From: Hydnum rufescens UP504
Lineage: Eukaryota; Basidiomycota; Agaricomycetes; Cantharellales; Hydnaceae
Assembly: GCA_014904985.1 (NCBI GenBank)
Contig: MU129059.1
Location: 85,878 to 149,877, forward strand
Reading direction: 5' to 3'
DNA length: 64,000 nt
The position numbers and the translations under genes are program-made. Under the pieces are notes generated by a model. The model did no database searches and had not been told where the DNA came from. It saw only the letters and a list, made by a program, of their open reading frames with translations. Positions within the stretch are counted from its first letter, which is position 1, and each line of letters begins with the position of its first letter. Below are positions 20,740-32,600 of this stretch, one piece after another.

Positions 20740-23050
20740 CAAGTTTGAGGGCAAACGGAGCTCTCTAGCACCTTTGGGAGTGATTTTGGCAACTTCGCGG
20801 CAATTACCCCATAAATGATAGTAACTGAGTTTGTTACAGACCCCAAGTTGGACCTCACAACGAAGAACCATACGAGCTCCGTCGTGGTTACATTCTGGGA
20901 ATATTACCAGAACAGGCTCCAAAACGCAATACCACAGGGGATGCTACACAGACACCCCCCTGGTCAAGCAAAACCATGGAGTCCCAGCGCAACATAACCA
21001 TGTCAATCGGACTCCCCACGATCAATGAGAGGAATGCCCACACTGTATTTGGGAACAGTACCCTGGAGTCTAGATTGAATGACTGGTTCAACCTGTCCTG
21101 GATTCTAGAAAGCGAGTCAGACGAGGATGCTCGAAGCACAAAAGCCAGGGGTTCCTTCCACATGTACAGGATTGGACCCAAACAAAAATATGGGCCCGAA
21201 AGGGGCATTGAGGACAGTGAGGCTAATGATGAATTCCAAGATTCACGGCCATGTTTCTACTGGTATACAGGGACCTGTAAGCCAGGTGTAAACATGGGCC
21301 CGGATATGAAGTCTTGTCCACAGGCCCCCTTCTGGTCCTCAGTACCATTTGCCTACAGGAATCCTGGAGACCAGACCCTGAGTACCCTGATGCCGATATC
21401 CCGACACAGTGAGGCTTGTGACAGTGGGACAAAACTCACAAGAGCCAAGATGAAGGAGCCTCATGAAAGTCTTCAAATGAATGCATCTGTCAGGGCGACA
21501 CTGCCGTCGAAGCCACAAACAGAAAGGGGAAAGAGATTAATTAACCACACGCTATCGCAGTGGGAATCCTGAGTATACACCACACAACAAGGGACACACA
21601 AGTCTCGCACCTATCACAGTGGGAATCCTGAGAGATCGAAACTGGTGATCCCCCAACTGCGAAGGGCTATAAATACTATTTCCTGCACACAGCCTCCAAC
21701 CTTCCAGAGCCTTCCGCCATCTTCCATAACCTTCCGGATCCTCCTAGAATGCCGGCTCCACAGCCCATCAGTCAGCCTCCACAGCCACCATCACTAAGCC
21801 TCACTAAGCTGACGCAGCAGTGTTATGAATCCTGTGCGCACCTCCACATGGCTATGCCCCAACTTCCATATGTATCCCCCTTAGCATATGTACTTCCAAG
21901 GCAGTGTATGCCTGGGTACTCCAAAGGTGTCCAAAGTGTCAAAGGACCGTAATGATGTGGATGGAGTATGGATTGGGACAGGTGATGTGGATTCAGGGAC
22001 TGGGGGTAGAGGAGGAGGAGGGGGAGTCTGGATTGGCAACTCCATGGACTCACGTGGGGAGCGAGGGAACGACAGGTGCTGACAAGGGCGCCAAAGCTGC
22101 CACTGGTTGACTACCCAGCCCATAGCCCACTGGCTGAGGCCTGATAGAACGAGGGCAATAATAATAAGAGAAATGCCAATAATGGCAAGGATGACAATAA
22201 CCCCTGTAGTGAATGGAGGGAGAGAGGAGACAAGAGCATTTGAGGAAGTAGGCGCCATATGATAGGGTTGATGAAGAATGATACTCTGACGGGTAAGTCC
22301 TTAGGCAGAAGCAAATGTCAATTTGATCCTGACAGCATCATCCGGTCAGCTCATTATGACACAATGCGAGGCAACCACAGGGTCCAGGCGAAAACCCCTG
22401 GAAAGTTGCTTTGGATTCATTGAAAGATGCCCCAGTTTGGCTACTCTCCATCGACGATTCTTGAATGCCTACTTCGGTGTCAGTTTTTATAAAGAGATTC
22501 CAAAGAGGAAGATTATACTCATCCTATGCAGAAACATGAACCCAGAAAGACGTAAGCAAAGGATGCCAACACGGCCGGATTCATTGATATGGATAGGCCC
22601 CTCCACCTACAGACGTTGGAAAACTCAGTATTCGCATAGTATCGCACCTCTTGTGGTCAAACTACCCCCTAACCAGTACAGTTACATTGCACCCTATCCA
22701 GCCATGAACAGAAAAGGCGGACATGTTAGTGTGCAACTTCAGGCCAAGCATAATGGCCAACGAATGTACTGCCTACAGGATCCCCAGACTCATCTACATC
22801 TCCAGCGAAATTCCATGAGATCCATCCTTAGTCTTGCCACAGGGTTCCAAGTACCCAAAAAGGGGAACTCGTTCGAGCCATTCAAGACGCATAGGAATGG
22901 TGACAGAAGGACCCAGCTCATCATCGTTATATTCCCCAATCCAGACATGCCCACCTACCAAAATTGGAGCACAGCCTCCTGAAGCTCATTACAGTGGGCA
23001 TTGACAATGCCCGCTAAACAAAGGACCAGAATACTAGGGAATACCCCTTC
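20740..23050 (+). pseudogene. Module-element ORF remnants, 3' part of the plus-strand copy
   Basis: One reading frame is largely open around 20800-21572 and 22323-23070, with TGA stops near 20826, at 21570 and at 22980. TVFGNSTLESRLNDWFNLSW (about 21038) aligns with motifs of the other copies such as AVYGDGILEFKLNKLADLFR on the minus strand near 27360. The segment RKIILILCRNMNPERRKQR (about 22510) aligns with RIVLVTTYRKDMNPRGEQK of the copy at 24126. The interval 21573-22322 is probably an insertion or a different part of the element: it has duplicated cagtgggaatcctgag motifs (about 21560 and 21617) and a TATA-like box at 21669. No known domain was found. Confidence 0.45.
21881..22258 (-). 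CDS. Small predicted single-pass membrane protein, unrecognised
   Basis: This 125-residue frame starts MAPTSSNALVSSLPPFTTGV and contains one strongly hydrophobic segment, VIVILAIIGISLIIIALVLS (about residues 20-39), followed by a tail with a proline run and several Ser/Pro repeats. The layout resembles a type III or tail-oriented single-pass membrane protein. It lies antisense within the plus-strand module element copy. It could be an independent captured gene, part of the element, or a chance frame; the clear membrane segment followed by a polar tail favours a real protein. No family was recognised. Confidence 0.3.
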   Translation of the reverse strand: MAPTSSNALVSSLPPFTTGVIVILAIIGISLIIIALVLSGLSQWAMGWVVNQWQLWRPCQHLSFPRSPRESMELPIQTPPPPPLPPVPESTSPVPIHTPSTSLRSFDTLDTFGVPRHTLPWKYIC

Positions 23051-23052
23051 AT

Positions 23053-23074
23053 GGCTGAAGGGACTGGGGGGCTG
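23053..23074 (+). other. Polypurine tract before the plus-strand LTR
   Basis: The purine-rich stretch gaagggactggggggctg lies immediately before the LTR start TGTTAGTGG at 23075. The mirror image occurs on the other strand after 23752. Polypurine tracts prime plus-strand DNA synthesis in LTR retrotransposons, so this supports an LTR-type element to its left. Confidence 0.6.
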
Positions 23075-23752
23075 TGTTAGTGGTGTCCAGAGTCCCTTAG
23101 GCCACTTGGCAGTCCCATGGGCAGAGCCATAGCTCTTGCCTACTTTCTCTCTTTCTTTTTCTCTTTCCTACTTCTTATTTAAACCCAGTGGAAAGCTTCT
23201 CCACTGGAGTTTGGTGCTGCCCTGGCTTATAGCTAGATTCATCTCTTATTACATAATCAGTCTAGTGATAGCCAGCCATGGCAGAGTCCAAAATGTATCT
23301 TTTCTACCATCATCATCTGTCCATCTCGCAGAGTCGCAGACTTACAGATTACGCACTACACACTGTGTGACCCCCAGCCTTAATGACTAAGCCCACCTAT
23401 TTTGCCCCCGTGGGCATAGAGACTCTTTCCCTACAAGAGTTACTAACTTGTCGGGCTATACAAAATGGCCGTAGTCCTATAGACTGGTCTAATCCATTGG
23501 ACCCAGAACCTCCACCACCTTCCAGTTCCTCCCAATTCCTTAGTTCAGATATGACCGAACTAACATGAAGGGAAGCTATGTAAAAAGAGGGGCAATTCCT
23601 GGGGCAGCACCAAACTCCCTGTGGGAGAAGCTTCCCACCGGTTTAGGATAGAAAATGAGAGAAAGGGAATAAAAGGTTCTAGCTACTAGGGAACCAACCC
23701 CTTGATCCATAAGTCTACCGAAGTGGCTTAAGGGACTTTGACACCACTAACA
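23075..23752. mobile_element. Two facing LTR starts with a gag-like ORF between them
   Basis: The left end (TGTTAGTGGTGTC, plus strand) and the right end (the same on the minus strand, ending at 23752) are inverted copies about 150 bp long. Each is preceded on its own strand by a polypurine tract. Between them a plus-strand frame at 23383-23568 (MTKPTYFAPVGIETLSLQEL) matches the start of the ORF that follows the LTR at 42408 on the minus strand. The unit is best read as the meeting point of two tail-to-tail LTR elements, the plus-strand one truncated at about 23570. A TIR transposon with inverted ends is the alternative. Confidence 0.6.
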
Positions 23753-23775
23753 CTGCCCCCCAGTCCCTTCAGCCA
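23753..23775 (-). other. Polypurine tract before the minus-strand LTR
   Basis: On the minus strand the sequence gaagggactggggggcag directly precedes the LTR start at 23752. It is an inverted copy of the tract at 23053-23074 and marks the 3' end of the minus-strand element, whose 5' LTR would be the one at 42408. Confidence 0.6.
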
Positions 23776-23819
23776 TGAAGGGGCATTTTTTCCCATAGGT
23801 AATCATAAGAGACCCACTG

Positions 23820-25546
23820 GTGAGCTCACATTTGGGGACTCAGGACATCATCCATGCTTTGGCCATTTGTACGAAAATATGCACTACCGGTGTCCTTCAT
23901 AGTAGTCGGGCCGGTTTCATTCTGTGTGACTGGCCTGGTTGGGTCTTGCGAAAGGTTCCCATCCCTTGGAATGTCGTCCCTTGTTCCTGTAATATGATGG
24001 CTGCAATTTTTCATAGACCTAACATGGTGGAATATAGATAGATTTGGAACTGATCTCACAGATCCTCACGAAGTATTGTACACCTATCTGGAGTCCAACT
24101 GGCACTCAGGCTATGCAGTAGGGTTGTGACAATGATAAAAGCTCTTGGCCAGACACAAAGAACTGATGGGCACAATAATGACAGAGGATATTCTTACCCA
24201 AGCAAGAACGGTTGGCGACAAATTGTAACCCATGCAGAAAAACCTGCCATGAAAGGACCAGCTTCCACAGGAGAAACCCTGCCCAGAAGGACGACCTATG
24301 TGTTCACTCCAGCTGAAACAAATGTCATAGACAAAAATATCAGAACTAGCATGGTTCCGTGGAAGGCAGGAGCCCTACACAAAACTTGGCAGAATCATGA
24401 TGACCCTCCAAGTTTGGGGGGAGCAGAGGTCACACATAACGGAACCCACACAAGAGCATCTGATGAAGAAGCTCGCCCAAAGAGGATAGTCTTAGTGACC
24501 ACATACCGGAAAGACATGAATCCAAGAGGTGAACAAAAGTTGTCGAGACACCCAGATCCATCGATGAGGAGAATACTGTCCTCCCCTAAACATACAGACA
24601 TCCAGGGTGATGTAAGGTCTACCGGAGCGAGGAGCGAAAGGTCCGGCCATCCTATTGAAACCATGGTCATCTGCAGGTGTAGCGACAGCATGGGGTATCC
24701 TTACCAGGACAGATGGAACTCCATAGCATGGATCAGACCCATGGTTTATTCGATAACTCTTCACCCAACCATTCCTGAAGGAAATGGGTCCCCTACCGCC
24801 CAATTCCAAGCTATACCTGAGACTATGAACCTTGTCTGGGACACCGTCACAAACTCCAACCACCTGGAATTCATGACTGAGGTCAAACTCCACACCCAGG
24901 TGCACAGCTACCTATTGGCCTCCCATTACCGGTGCCCACGACAGTTTCAGCTGAAGATGAGGGACCTAACCGAACCATAATACAGAACTCACCATGGGAA
25001 CCCTGGTCCGGCTATGAAGTCACGCAACAGTACCATCTTTGGTCCAATACCAACGATGACAAATGACACTGTCACCAAGGAACAGACGGGAATGGTAGTA
25101 CGCAGCCACCTCTACAGTCAGGCGAGGCCATGCAGTACCCACACGGTGTAGCTGAGGATCGTTCCCGGGTTCATCTCAGACGAATCAAGCTTTTGTGCCA
25201 ATGCAAACATGTCGTCACTAGACTCAGCTCCAGGAAGCAAATGGAACCCTTGTGGGACTGGACCCTCCCTTCTAATTTGGGGATCATGTACCTAGGCATA
25301 GCTTACAAAAGGACAAATCCGCCACTGCCGGATTTTGTAGCCAGATATGCAGGGACAGTCCCTCCCTGGACATTCAAACGACTGGGATGTCAGGTTGTTG
25401 TAACAGTGGAAGATCCTAGCCGAACACCTAGACGAAATGACAATGCAGGAGGTCCCTATTCAAGCAGCAGGATCCCAACTGTATACATACTTCATGCATG
25501 GGAGAATGAACACTGTCCACAAGACCCACTGAATACTCCATTATGA
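23820..25546 (+). pseudogene. Module-element ORF fragments on the plus strand
   Basis: The longest frame (24126-24980, 284 codons) contains RIVLVTTYRKDMNPRGEQK and MGYPYQDRWNSIAW, both alignable with the frame at 22323-22982. A shorter frame follows at 25130-25546. No catalytic or structural domain was recognised. The strand is opposite to the flanking LTR at 23752, so either this part is inverted within the minus-strand element or it belongs to a separate copy. A minus-strand frame at 23826-24059 is weaker. Confidence 0.35.
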
Positions 25547-25739
25547 CATGTCTGGGTTCAAATGCACAAGATCCTTAGAGTCGCTCCAGCTAAGACCAAG
25601 GAGTGCAGTACGATACAAGGCCCATTATGGGAATCCTATTTCCTCTGCAAAATGACACCCCCAGATAGCCTTCAATCTGACAACAGTTTTATTACACCCC
25701 ACAACTGTGTGAAGGCATATGGAGAATGTCTGATCAGCA

Positions 25740-26710
25740 AGTGTTGACCAAATTACTTGATCCTTCTCATGCATACAACCAGGTGGCAGCACTTCTTGGG
25801 TTTCATTGTAAACCGGTTCGATACGGATATGAATTTGGAGGGTCCAGGCATGTCCTTAGAAGATTTACTGGCATTGATAACAGACATGCCAATGGGGAGG
25901 AGCTTAAGCTCATGTTCATCAAAGACTTTAGCAAGACAGCATGGGGTACGGTATTCAGTGATGGTTATGACGAATTCTTTGTTATTTTCCTCAGTGATGG
26001 TTATGTCTGCACCACTTGGCTTGAGCTTGATAGTAACCATTCCACTGAGACAAGGGGTGGTGAATTCTTTGAAGACAAGGTCGGTGGTGTCGTTCTTAAA
26101 AATCCAGGTTGTGTCGTGAAAGAGGTCCATATTGATACTCTCAAGGTCAGAGAGTGCATTCTCTCTCTTCAGGGTCATCTTGTAGAGGCTGACAATGGGG
26201 TAGGTATTCATTAATCGTCGACAGAAGATAACCTGACCAAGACATCCTTTGGTGGGTTTAGAGTATTCTCCTAAGGCCGTTTGCTTAATAGGCTTCGTGC
26301 GGGTTCTGAATGGCTTGACTACATTCAGGGTTTCTCATCTGGGTCTTGCAGCTGTTTTGTACTGTACCACAATGAGTTGATTGGGTGGATTGGACTTTCT
26401 CTTTCTGCATGTACGCAAGAGCTTGAGATTGTCGGGAGTGAGCTTTTGCAACTCCTTAGGTGATTTATCAAGATCTTTACTGAGCAAAATGTGGTATTTC
26501 ATGACAGTCTCAGTGGTGAGGTCAGTAATGTCATTTCTCAAAATCCTGGCCATATCATGAAAGAGGTTTGTACTCATACACTCAAGGATGGAGAGCATGA
26601 TCCCTCTACTCGGGATCATCTTGTAGAAACTGAAGTAGGCATCCGAGAATTGTCAGTGAAAGATAACCTGGCCGGGACATCTTTTGATGGATTTGAAGCA
26701 ACTTCCTAGG
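25740..26710 (-). pseudogene. Tandemly duplicated unknown ORF of the module element
   Basis: Two minus-strand frames (25753-26211 and 26335-26619) derive from a tandem duplication of about 445 bp. The stretch from tcgtgaaagaggtccat (26113) to gataacctgacc (26237) matches 26557-26676. The proteins share FHDTTWIFKNDTTDL and FHDMARILRNDITDLT. The first copy extends to a well-formed 152-residue protein without recognised domains, with alternating hydrophobic and charged segments. It lies between plus- and minus-strand module ORFs. Confidence 0.4.
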
Positions 26711-26779
26711 GCTTTTCATCAGAGTCCGTTCTGCTGCATCATGTCCATTTGTGGAGGTGGCGAGGCTACGTCATTACTC

Positions 26780-29460
26780 CATTCTGTTCACAGGTAGCAG
26801 TCCTTCGAAATGTGCCCATCCCTTCCAGCTGCAGTAGTGCTGACAATCATGACAGAATGCAAGAACCATGAGGGTCTCGTCTTGGACTCAGGAATGTTGT
26901 CTCTAAATACCATACCAACACTTGCTTCATGGGCTGTTGGGACCATGATCAGCTTGGTTGCGTTGTACAGAGGCACTGTGGACTCAATCAGTTGCAGAGG
27001 CAGTTGTGTAACGGGATTCATAGGCAACATGTCTGGAGACCTGTCCTTGCAGGGTTCTGGACTATGACAAAGCTCAGATGAGTCCTCATGAGGTCATCTT
27101 CTGTCATATCTTGACTGCCTGTATGAGTTGGGACCTGGTGTTTGTGACTGGGCAGAAGAACTGTGGTTGTTCTTAGGTGCAATCCATAATTTCGTTCCTC
27201 TTCCTTGTTCATGATGAAGCTTGAGTCTGAAGGGCTGTCTCGTGACATATACTTGTCTTTCCTGGCTGTGACAGTACTCATAGTCACCATGGAACATTTA
27301 GGTCATGAGGATCTCTTTATCAACTTGGGTTTCGCAGTTCTGAACAGGTCAGCCAACTTGTTCAGTTTAAACTCTAGAATACCATCCCCATATACAGCAG
27401 TCATGCCCACTTTGTGAGTCTTAGGGACTCTGGTCAGCTTGGTTATGTTGTACGGAGATGTCGCAGACCTGTGCGATCGTAAAGGCAGCTGTGTAGCACT
27501 ACTATACTCTGCTTGTAGACGAGAATGGGGCAACAAGTTCTCATTTCTCTTGGTTGCATGGAGGTTGGGCAGACTACAATCTACAGACGAATTCCAGGCT
27601 GCAGCCGAAACTAGCAGTCCAGATCCCTTCAGTACATTGTTGTAAGATTTCTCTGTTTTGGTTGTCAAGGCTCTGGGCCCTTTGCTGACAACCTCATCAC
27701 CTTGAGAAGCCAATCCTGGGTCTCTTTGAGTCGTATCCAATGCCATCTGGGTGCCTGAATGGTCTGGGCTCTGGATTCCGTACCATGGAAATGAGTGGCT
27801 GGGTTGTAAGGCTGTTGTTACTAGTTGGAATGGCTCTAGGCTCCGTTTAGCCTGCGTTTGCGACCTTCTAGGGGCTCTATCAAGAATGTCAAACTTGCGA
27901 ACTGAGATCCGGAGCGCATTTCGCCAAGGCAGGTCTGTTTGTAACAGTGAGTAAGCAGTATTATTCCAGTTCACTCATCGAGTGCAGCTTCCTGATGTTG
28001 GCTCCAGTCTAGGTGGAGTAATGGGTGTCCCATGCAGGAGTGTGTTTCCATGACCTTTGTTCTCCCCACCTATAGCTACACTCAGTGGACCATGATCCGT
28101 AAAGGAACTGGAAGCTTCAGATGGGGCTAGTCAACTCAATATCTTTAGGATGTAGTTGGAAGGTGATTCTTGTGTTAAGACTTGCAATACGTGGTGATGG
28201 CATTCCCTGGGTCCGATGGAGACAATGTCCATGGCTACGGTAGAGTCCTTGTCCCTTGCGAATCTTACAGTTGGCTCGAGTCCCATGGTGACAAGTGGAT
28301 TGAGTGGCTCATTAGACCTGTACATGCCACCGTAAGGCTCCCTCATCTTGGTTGTCTTGGCATTAACCGAGCCTGTTGTGTTGTACAGAAGCCCCGAGAT
28401 TTTGTTCGATCGCGGAGTTGGAGGCAAATCCAGGACTAGGCTGAACACCAACAATCGGAAGCTGTCAGTCCTCGGTTCGTTCAGGTGTGACATATGACTT
28501 TGACCACAGTTTTCGACAGTTCTGGACAGTAGGGCCGCTGGCCTGTTCTTCTCACACATTTGTGGCTCCTTGATGAGGTCTGGGGCACCCACTTTGTCAA
28601 TCTTGATGTCCCATACCATAACGGGATTCCAGTGGATTGGAAACCTGACACAAGGTCGTGTTCGCCCAGATAGGGAGATCTTGCATTGTTGCTGTGTTTC
28701 AAGGCCACTCGTGCTCGACTAGGGACTTGGGTAGCTTCCACTGTGGGCTTGGCAGAACTGAATATGGCCCACGAAGGTATGGCCACATCTGCTATCAGCC
28801 AGTCTGGCCGTTTCGACAATTCCAGAATCCAGAACGTGTCCAGTGGACCTTGGATGTTACTATAAGACAACATTGTCTCATTCATTGCAAGTGCCGACAT
28901 GTAGTTAATGGTTTTGTCATCTCAAAGCTCATGATTTCCCCTGCAATGAGAATCCTTGTCATAATATGCAGCATCTTGCATTCTTGAACATTGACTGGGA
29001 AACGGTTCTGTTGCCAGCAAGAATGGTCGCAGCTGCAGTCCCTGTGTCCGTTTGTGGTGCTTGACACTGTCCTTAAACCCATACTCTCATTCGGGCCCCA
29101 TTACCTCTCATATGCTTATTCAAGTGGGGGTTTGGAGTCGGTTAGATGGGGTATGCCCACTCGTGGGGCTGACCACACAACATCACCCCGATTTGGCTGT
29201 CGGTAGCAGTCTGGAGGCGGCCTTCCATCGTCCTCAGTCGTGACATTGTTCAACTGATTGTAACCCACAGGAAGATCTGACATACGAACAGGCCAACTAG
29301 TCCCGTTTGGTACATCCTTTTGCATTCGCATAGACTCAGGACCATTGGAGTATGGCAGGGATGTTGCCTCATAATTACTGTCATTTTCATAATCCGAGTC
29401 GCCACCGGATTTCGCCGCATACGTAAATGGCCGTCAATCTTGTGACCCTGATTTCTCCAT
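26780..29460 (-). pseudogene. Module-element long ORF, minus-strand copy, middle part
   Basis: Read on the minus strand, one frame covers roughly 28619 to 27018. Its stops at 28131, 27975, 27303 and 27018 are all TGA. It contains AVYGDGILEFKLNKLADLFR, then RSS-stop-PKCSMVTMSTVTARKDKYMS, directly alignable with ELLRPECPMVTRSTAAARKD of the plus-strand copy, where the stop position is CGA. A frame change near 27020 leads to QLPLQLIESTVPLYNATKLI. Further upstream the frame at 28900-28481 and fragments to 29460 belong to the same family. No RT, integrase or protease motif was seen. The ORF resumes on the other side of the palindrome and the hAT insertion. Confidence 0.5.
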
Positions 29461-30770
29461 GACAAGAGAAGCTAGACACTCGAGATTCAGTGTGAGACCT
29501 CATATAATATATCTCCAGGTCATGTTGAGGCCAGAATTACGATTTTTCAATTTTTAGAGATTTTAATTTTCAAACAGTATTTCCCTATTTATGCACCCAG
29601 TTTTGGCCCAATGGATACCATTTTTAAATATGTTATTAGGCTCATATATATCCACCTAATGTCAAAGCCCAATTTTTAAAATTCCCATTTTGAGAATTTT
29701 CATATAGCAAAGTGTACTAGGAGGTGTGCCGAGTTGAATCCCAAGTGAAATTTCACAAAATGCTCCTACTCCTCCACAAATTGGCACATGTGTTCACCAA
29801 CATATATTGAAAATTGTCTCATGAGGATTAGTTGATTGCTCCAAAAATGCGAGCTCAAATTATGGCTTAGTGAATGTAGTGGATTTCCAACCAAAAAACT
29901 CGTAGACCAATTCATCCAGGGCACCCAGTCCATCGCCCATTGGACATATGCCTCAAATCGCTTCCCGGAGCACATTCTGTGCAATATACCACCAACATTC
30001 ATCAAGTACCAAGGGAGCCAGGATTGCCTTGAAGTTGTGGCCTGGCAGTCTCTGGACTTTTATGCATGGCAGATGCCGGATGGAAGTGAAAAGACAGGTA
30101 TTGGATCTGAGTCATCAGATGGATATAAATTATACCCTTAGTGAATTTTGGTGTTGTAATGCACAGAATGTGCTCCGGGAAGTGATTTGAGGTATATCTC
30201 CGATGGGTGATGGACTGGGTGCCCTGGATGAATTGGTCTACGAGTTTTTTGGTTGGAAATCCACTACATTCACTAAGCCATAATTTGAGCTCGCATTTTT
30301 GGAGCAATCAACTAATCCTCATGAGACAATTTTCAATATATGTTGGTGAACACATGTGCCAATTTGTGGAGGAGTAGGAGCATTTTGTGAAATTTCACTT
30401 GGGATTCAACTCGGCACACCTCCTAGTACACTTTGCTATATGAAAATTCTCAAAATGGGAATTTTAAAAATTGGGCTTTGACATTAGGTGGATATATATG
30501 AGCCTAATAACATATTTAAAAATGGTATCCATTGGGCCAAAACTGGGTGCATAAATAGGGAAATACTGTTTGAAAATTAAAATCTCTAAAAATTGAAAAA
30601 TCGTAATTCTGGCCTCAACATGACCTGGAGATATATTATATGAGGTCTCACACTGAATCTCAAGTGTCTAGCTTCTCTTGTCATGGAGAAATCGGGGTCA
30701 CAAGATTGATGGCCATTTACGTATGCAGTGAAATCCAGCAGTGACTCAGATTATGAAAATGACAGTAAGC
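29365..30770. repeat. 1.4-kb near-perfect inverted repeat (palindrome)
   Basis: The left arm (about 29365-30000) and right arm (about 30143-30770) are inverted copies around a spacer of about 140 bp. The match is almost exact from 29450 to 29935, for example tccatgacaagagaagctag at 29456 against ctagcttctcttgtcatgga at the right, and decays at both ends. The arms are AT-rich and each includes a short frame starting MLQKCELKLWLSECSGFP. Transcribed through, it would fold into a hairpin of about 600 bp. Confidence 0.9.
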
Positions 30771-31266
30771 AAAGACTCGTATGGTATGTCCAACATTGCA
30801 CTCAGGCACAGAATCTGGCTCTGTTTATGACTCTTAGTAACTCCGGATGACCTGGGCTTGAAAAGACGCTCATTGCGGCTGCTTTTCATAGGTTGGGGAC
30901 GTGAGGGCTCTTCTTCAGTTGATCTGTTCCCCTTGTATGTTCAAGACTCTTCGTTAAGGTCTAGGACCCCTTTCTTGCTGATCTTGATACTCCATGCAGC
31001 CGTACAATCCGCGGGTTGGGGACTATGCTCCCAGGGCAATTTCACTTGTGAAAATGGTGGCATTATGTTGTTGCTCCGGTTTGCTCGTGGAGGATAGTCT
31101 CGCGATGAGAGTTCATGTTTTCCAACAATGATAGTGCTTGTAATTATGATCCATCCCTCATATGCAGGATTTTCAGTACCACTCAATGGCCGGAGTGATA
31201 CTTGAGGGCATGAATCTACAGGCTTTGCATTGCATTTATTGTCCTTAGCCCCAAATTCAAGGTTGA
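30680..31266 (-). pseudogene. Module-element ORF, part downstream of the hAT insertion
   Basis: The minus-strand frame FNLEFGAKDNKCNAKPVDSC continues through GTENPAYEGWIIITSTIIVG and SSRDYPPRANRSNNIMPPFS to a TGA at 30941, then further open sequence towards the palindrome. It is the in-frame continuation of the ORF ending at 40149 once the hAT element and one copy of its target duplication are removed (join reads TSFNRE-FNLEF). Confidence 0.55.
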
Positions 31267-31399
31267 ATTCCTGATAGGGTGTTGCACGGGGCCCCCCCAG
31301 GGGATTTTTTGACCTCCTCCCCCATGGGTTCAAAAACCCACCCCTGTGACTCATGGGGGTAAAAGCCACGGGAATCAAGACGGGGTTGAAAAACCTGGG

Positions 31400-31990
31400 G
31401 GGACCCTGCAGGGTTCCTGCGGGATCCCTGATACCAGAGGAATGATGATTTCATACTCAGCACATGTGGTCTTGCACTCTTGCTGCCACTAGCAGCCTAG
31501 TAGCAGGTGCACCAATAAGGCACTGAGTCTGAATCTTGTTGAATGACTGTAATTTGCTATATATAGTGCCTCAAATTATGCAACAAGAGAGAGTGGCTGA
31601 AAGGAGACAGCAACTCAAAACTAATGACACTAAGTAGTTAGGTGGGAAGGGGCCAAAGGGCTCATACACAAGGTGTTCATCTTCCGCTGTCCAATCCAAA
31701 GATTCTGGGTTGTCATGAATATCTTGATCCCTTCGAAAGTCAAGTGATCATCAGATCAATATGCAGTAAAGACCTTGTGATGGGTTGAACATGGGCTTGG
31801 AGACTTCAGGGCAGGCATCACTATTTACACAATTGTGGAATAATGAAGACATACTTGGAGTTTAAGCTGATTGGATAGCGCAAAAACACGGAGGAGCTCA
31901 ATCGTGTTCATGATGAGTTTGAGATATTGATTGTACACCACCATCGAAGTGAATGTCGCATAAATGTGTGAAGCAATTCGACCCAATTCG
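31400..31990. other. hAT subterminal and internal sequence without recognised genes
   Basis: After the left terminus and C/G-rich subterminal repeats (to about 31440) no gene was recognised. Codon-like structure is weak in all frames. Confidence 0.4.
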
Positions 31991-32600
31991 ACGGACTGGA
32001 ATGATCATGAAAGTGAGTGCACTAGGCTTGCTTCATCCGGATGTATCAGTTGAGCAGTGAGACACTCTTGCACAAGCTCACGACAGCGCTGGTCTAAAAA
32101 TAAGGGTCCGCAGTGGGGTCCAGGGCATGAGGTGACCTCTTGGACCAGGTAGAGATTATCTTCTGGACAATCTGCACTGATGGTATGGAGCAGGGGGCGG
32201 ATGTAACATGCACATGTACCTGAGTGTAGTTGGAGAGGAAGTTGAGTCAGGAAATGTGATGGGGGTATGGTACGCACAAATATGTCTATCCACCGCCATC
32301 TCGTGGATGAACATCATGGTCTTTGAAGCGCTGTCGATTAAAACTCCAATGAATTCCTGTTCTAGGTCACAAGGATGGGGTGTAGCAAAGTAGAGGCACC
32401 CTTCTTGAATGTTGATGCAAAGGGGAGAATGAAGCAGTTGAGCTAGTTGCAACTGTTTTGTCCAATCTGGTGGAGGGAGACGTCTTGCAAATGCAGGGAG
32501 AAATAAGTCAGGGGGGCACTGGCACTCCTGTAGTCCCTGTCCTAGGCGAGCAGGTGTGGATGACATATATACAGAAGTCATATTTGAAGACCGCAAGCTT
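31990..32600 (-). pseudogene. Unrecognised exon fragments inside the hAT element
   Basis: Two overlapping minus-strand frames read PPDWTKQLQLAQLLHSPLCI, DSASKTMMFIHEMAVDRHIC and, after a possible intron, DNLYLVQEVTSCPGPHCGPL with CRELVQECLTAQLIHPDEAS. The sequence looks like a normal folded protein but I cannot assign a family. It partly overlaps, on the opposite strand, the beginning of the COQ1-like fragment, so it may be a neighbouring gene copied together with it. Confidence 0.3.

Noticed and set aside
24395..24905. Minus-strand frames opposite 24126-24980
   Set aside because: The plus-strand frame is longer and aligns with another copy (22323-22982), so these are treated as shadows, although strand assignment in this part of the element remains uncertain.
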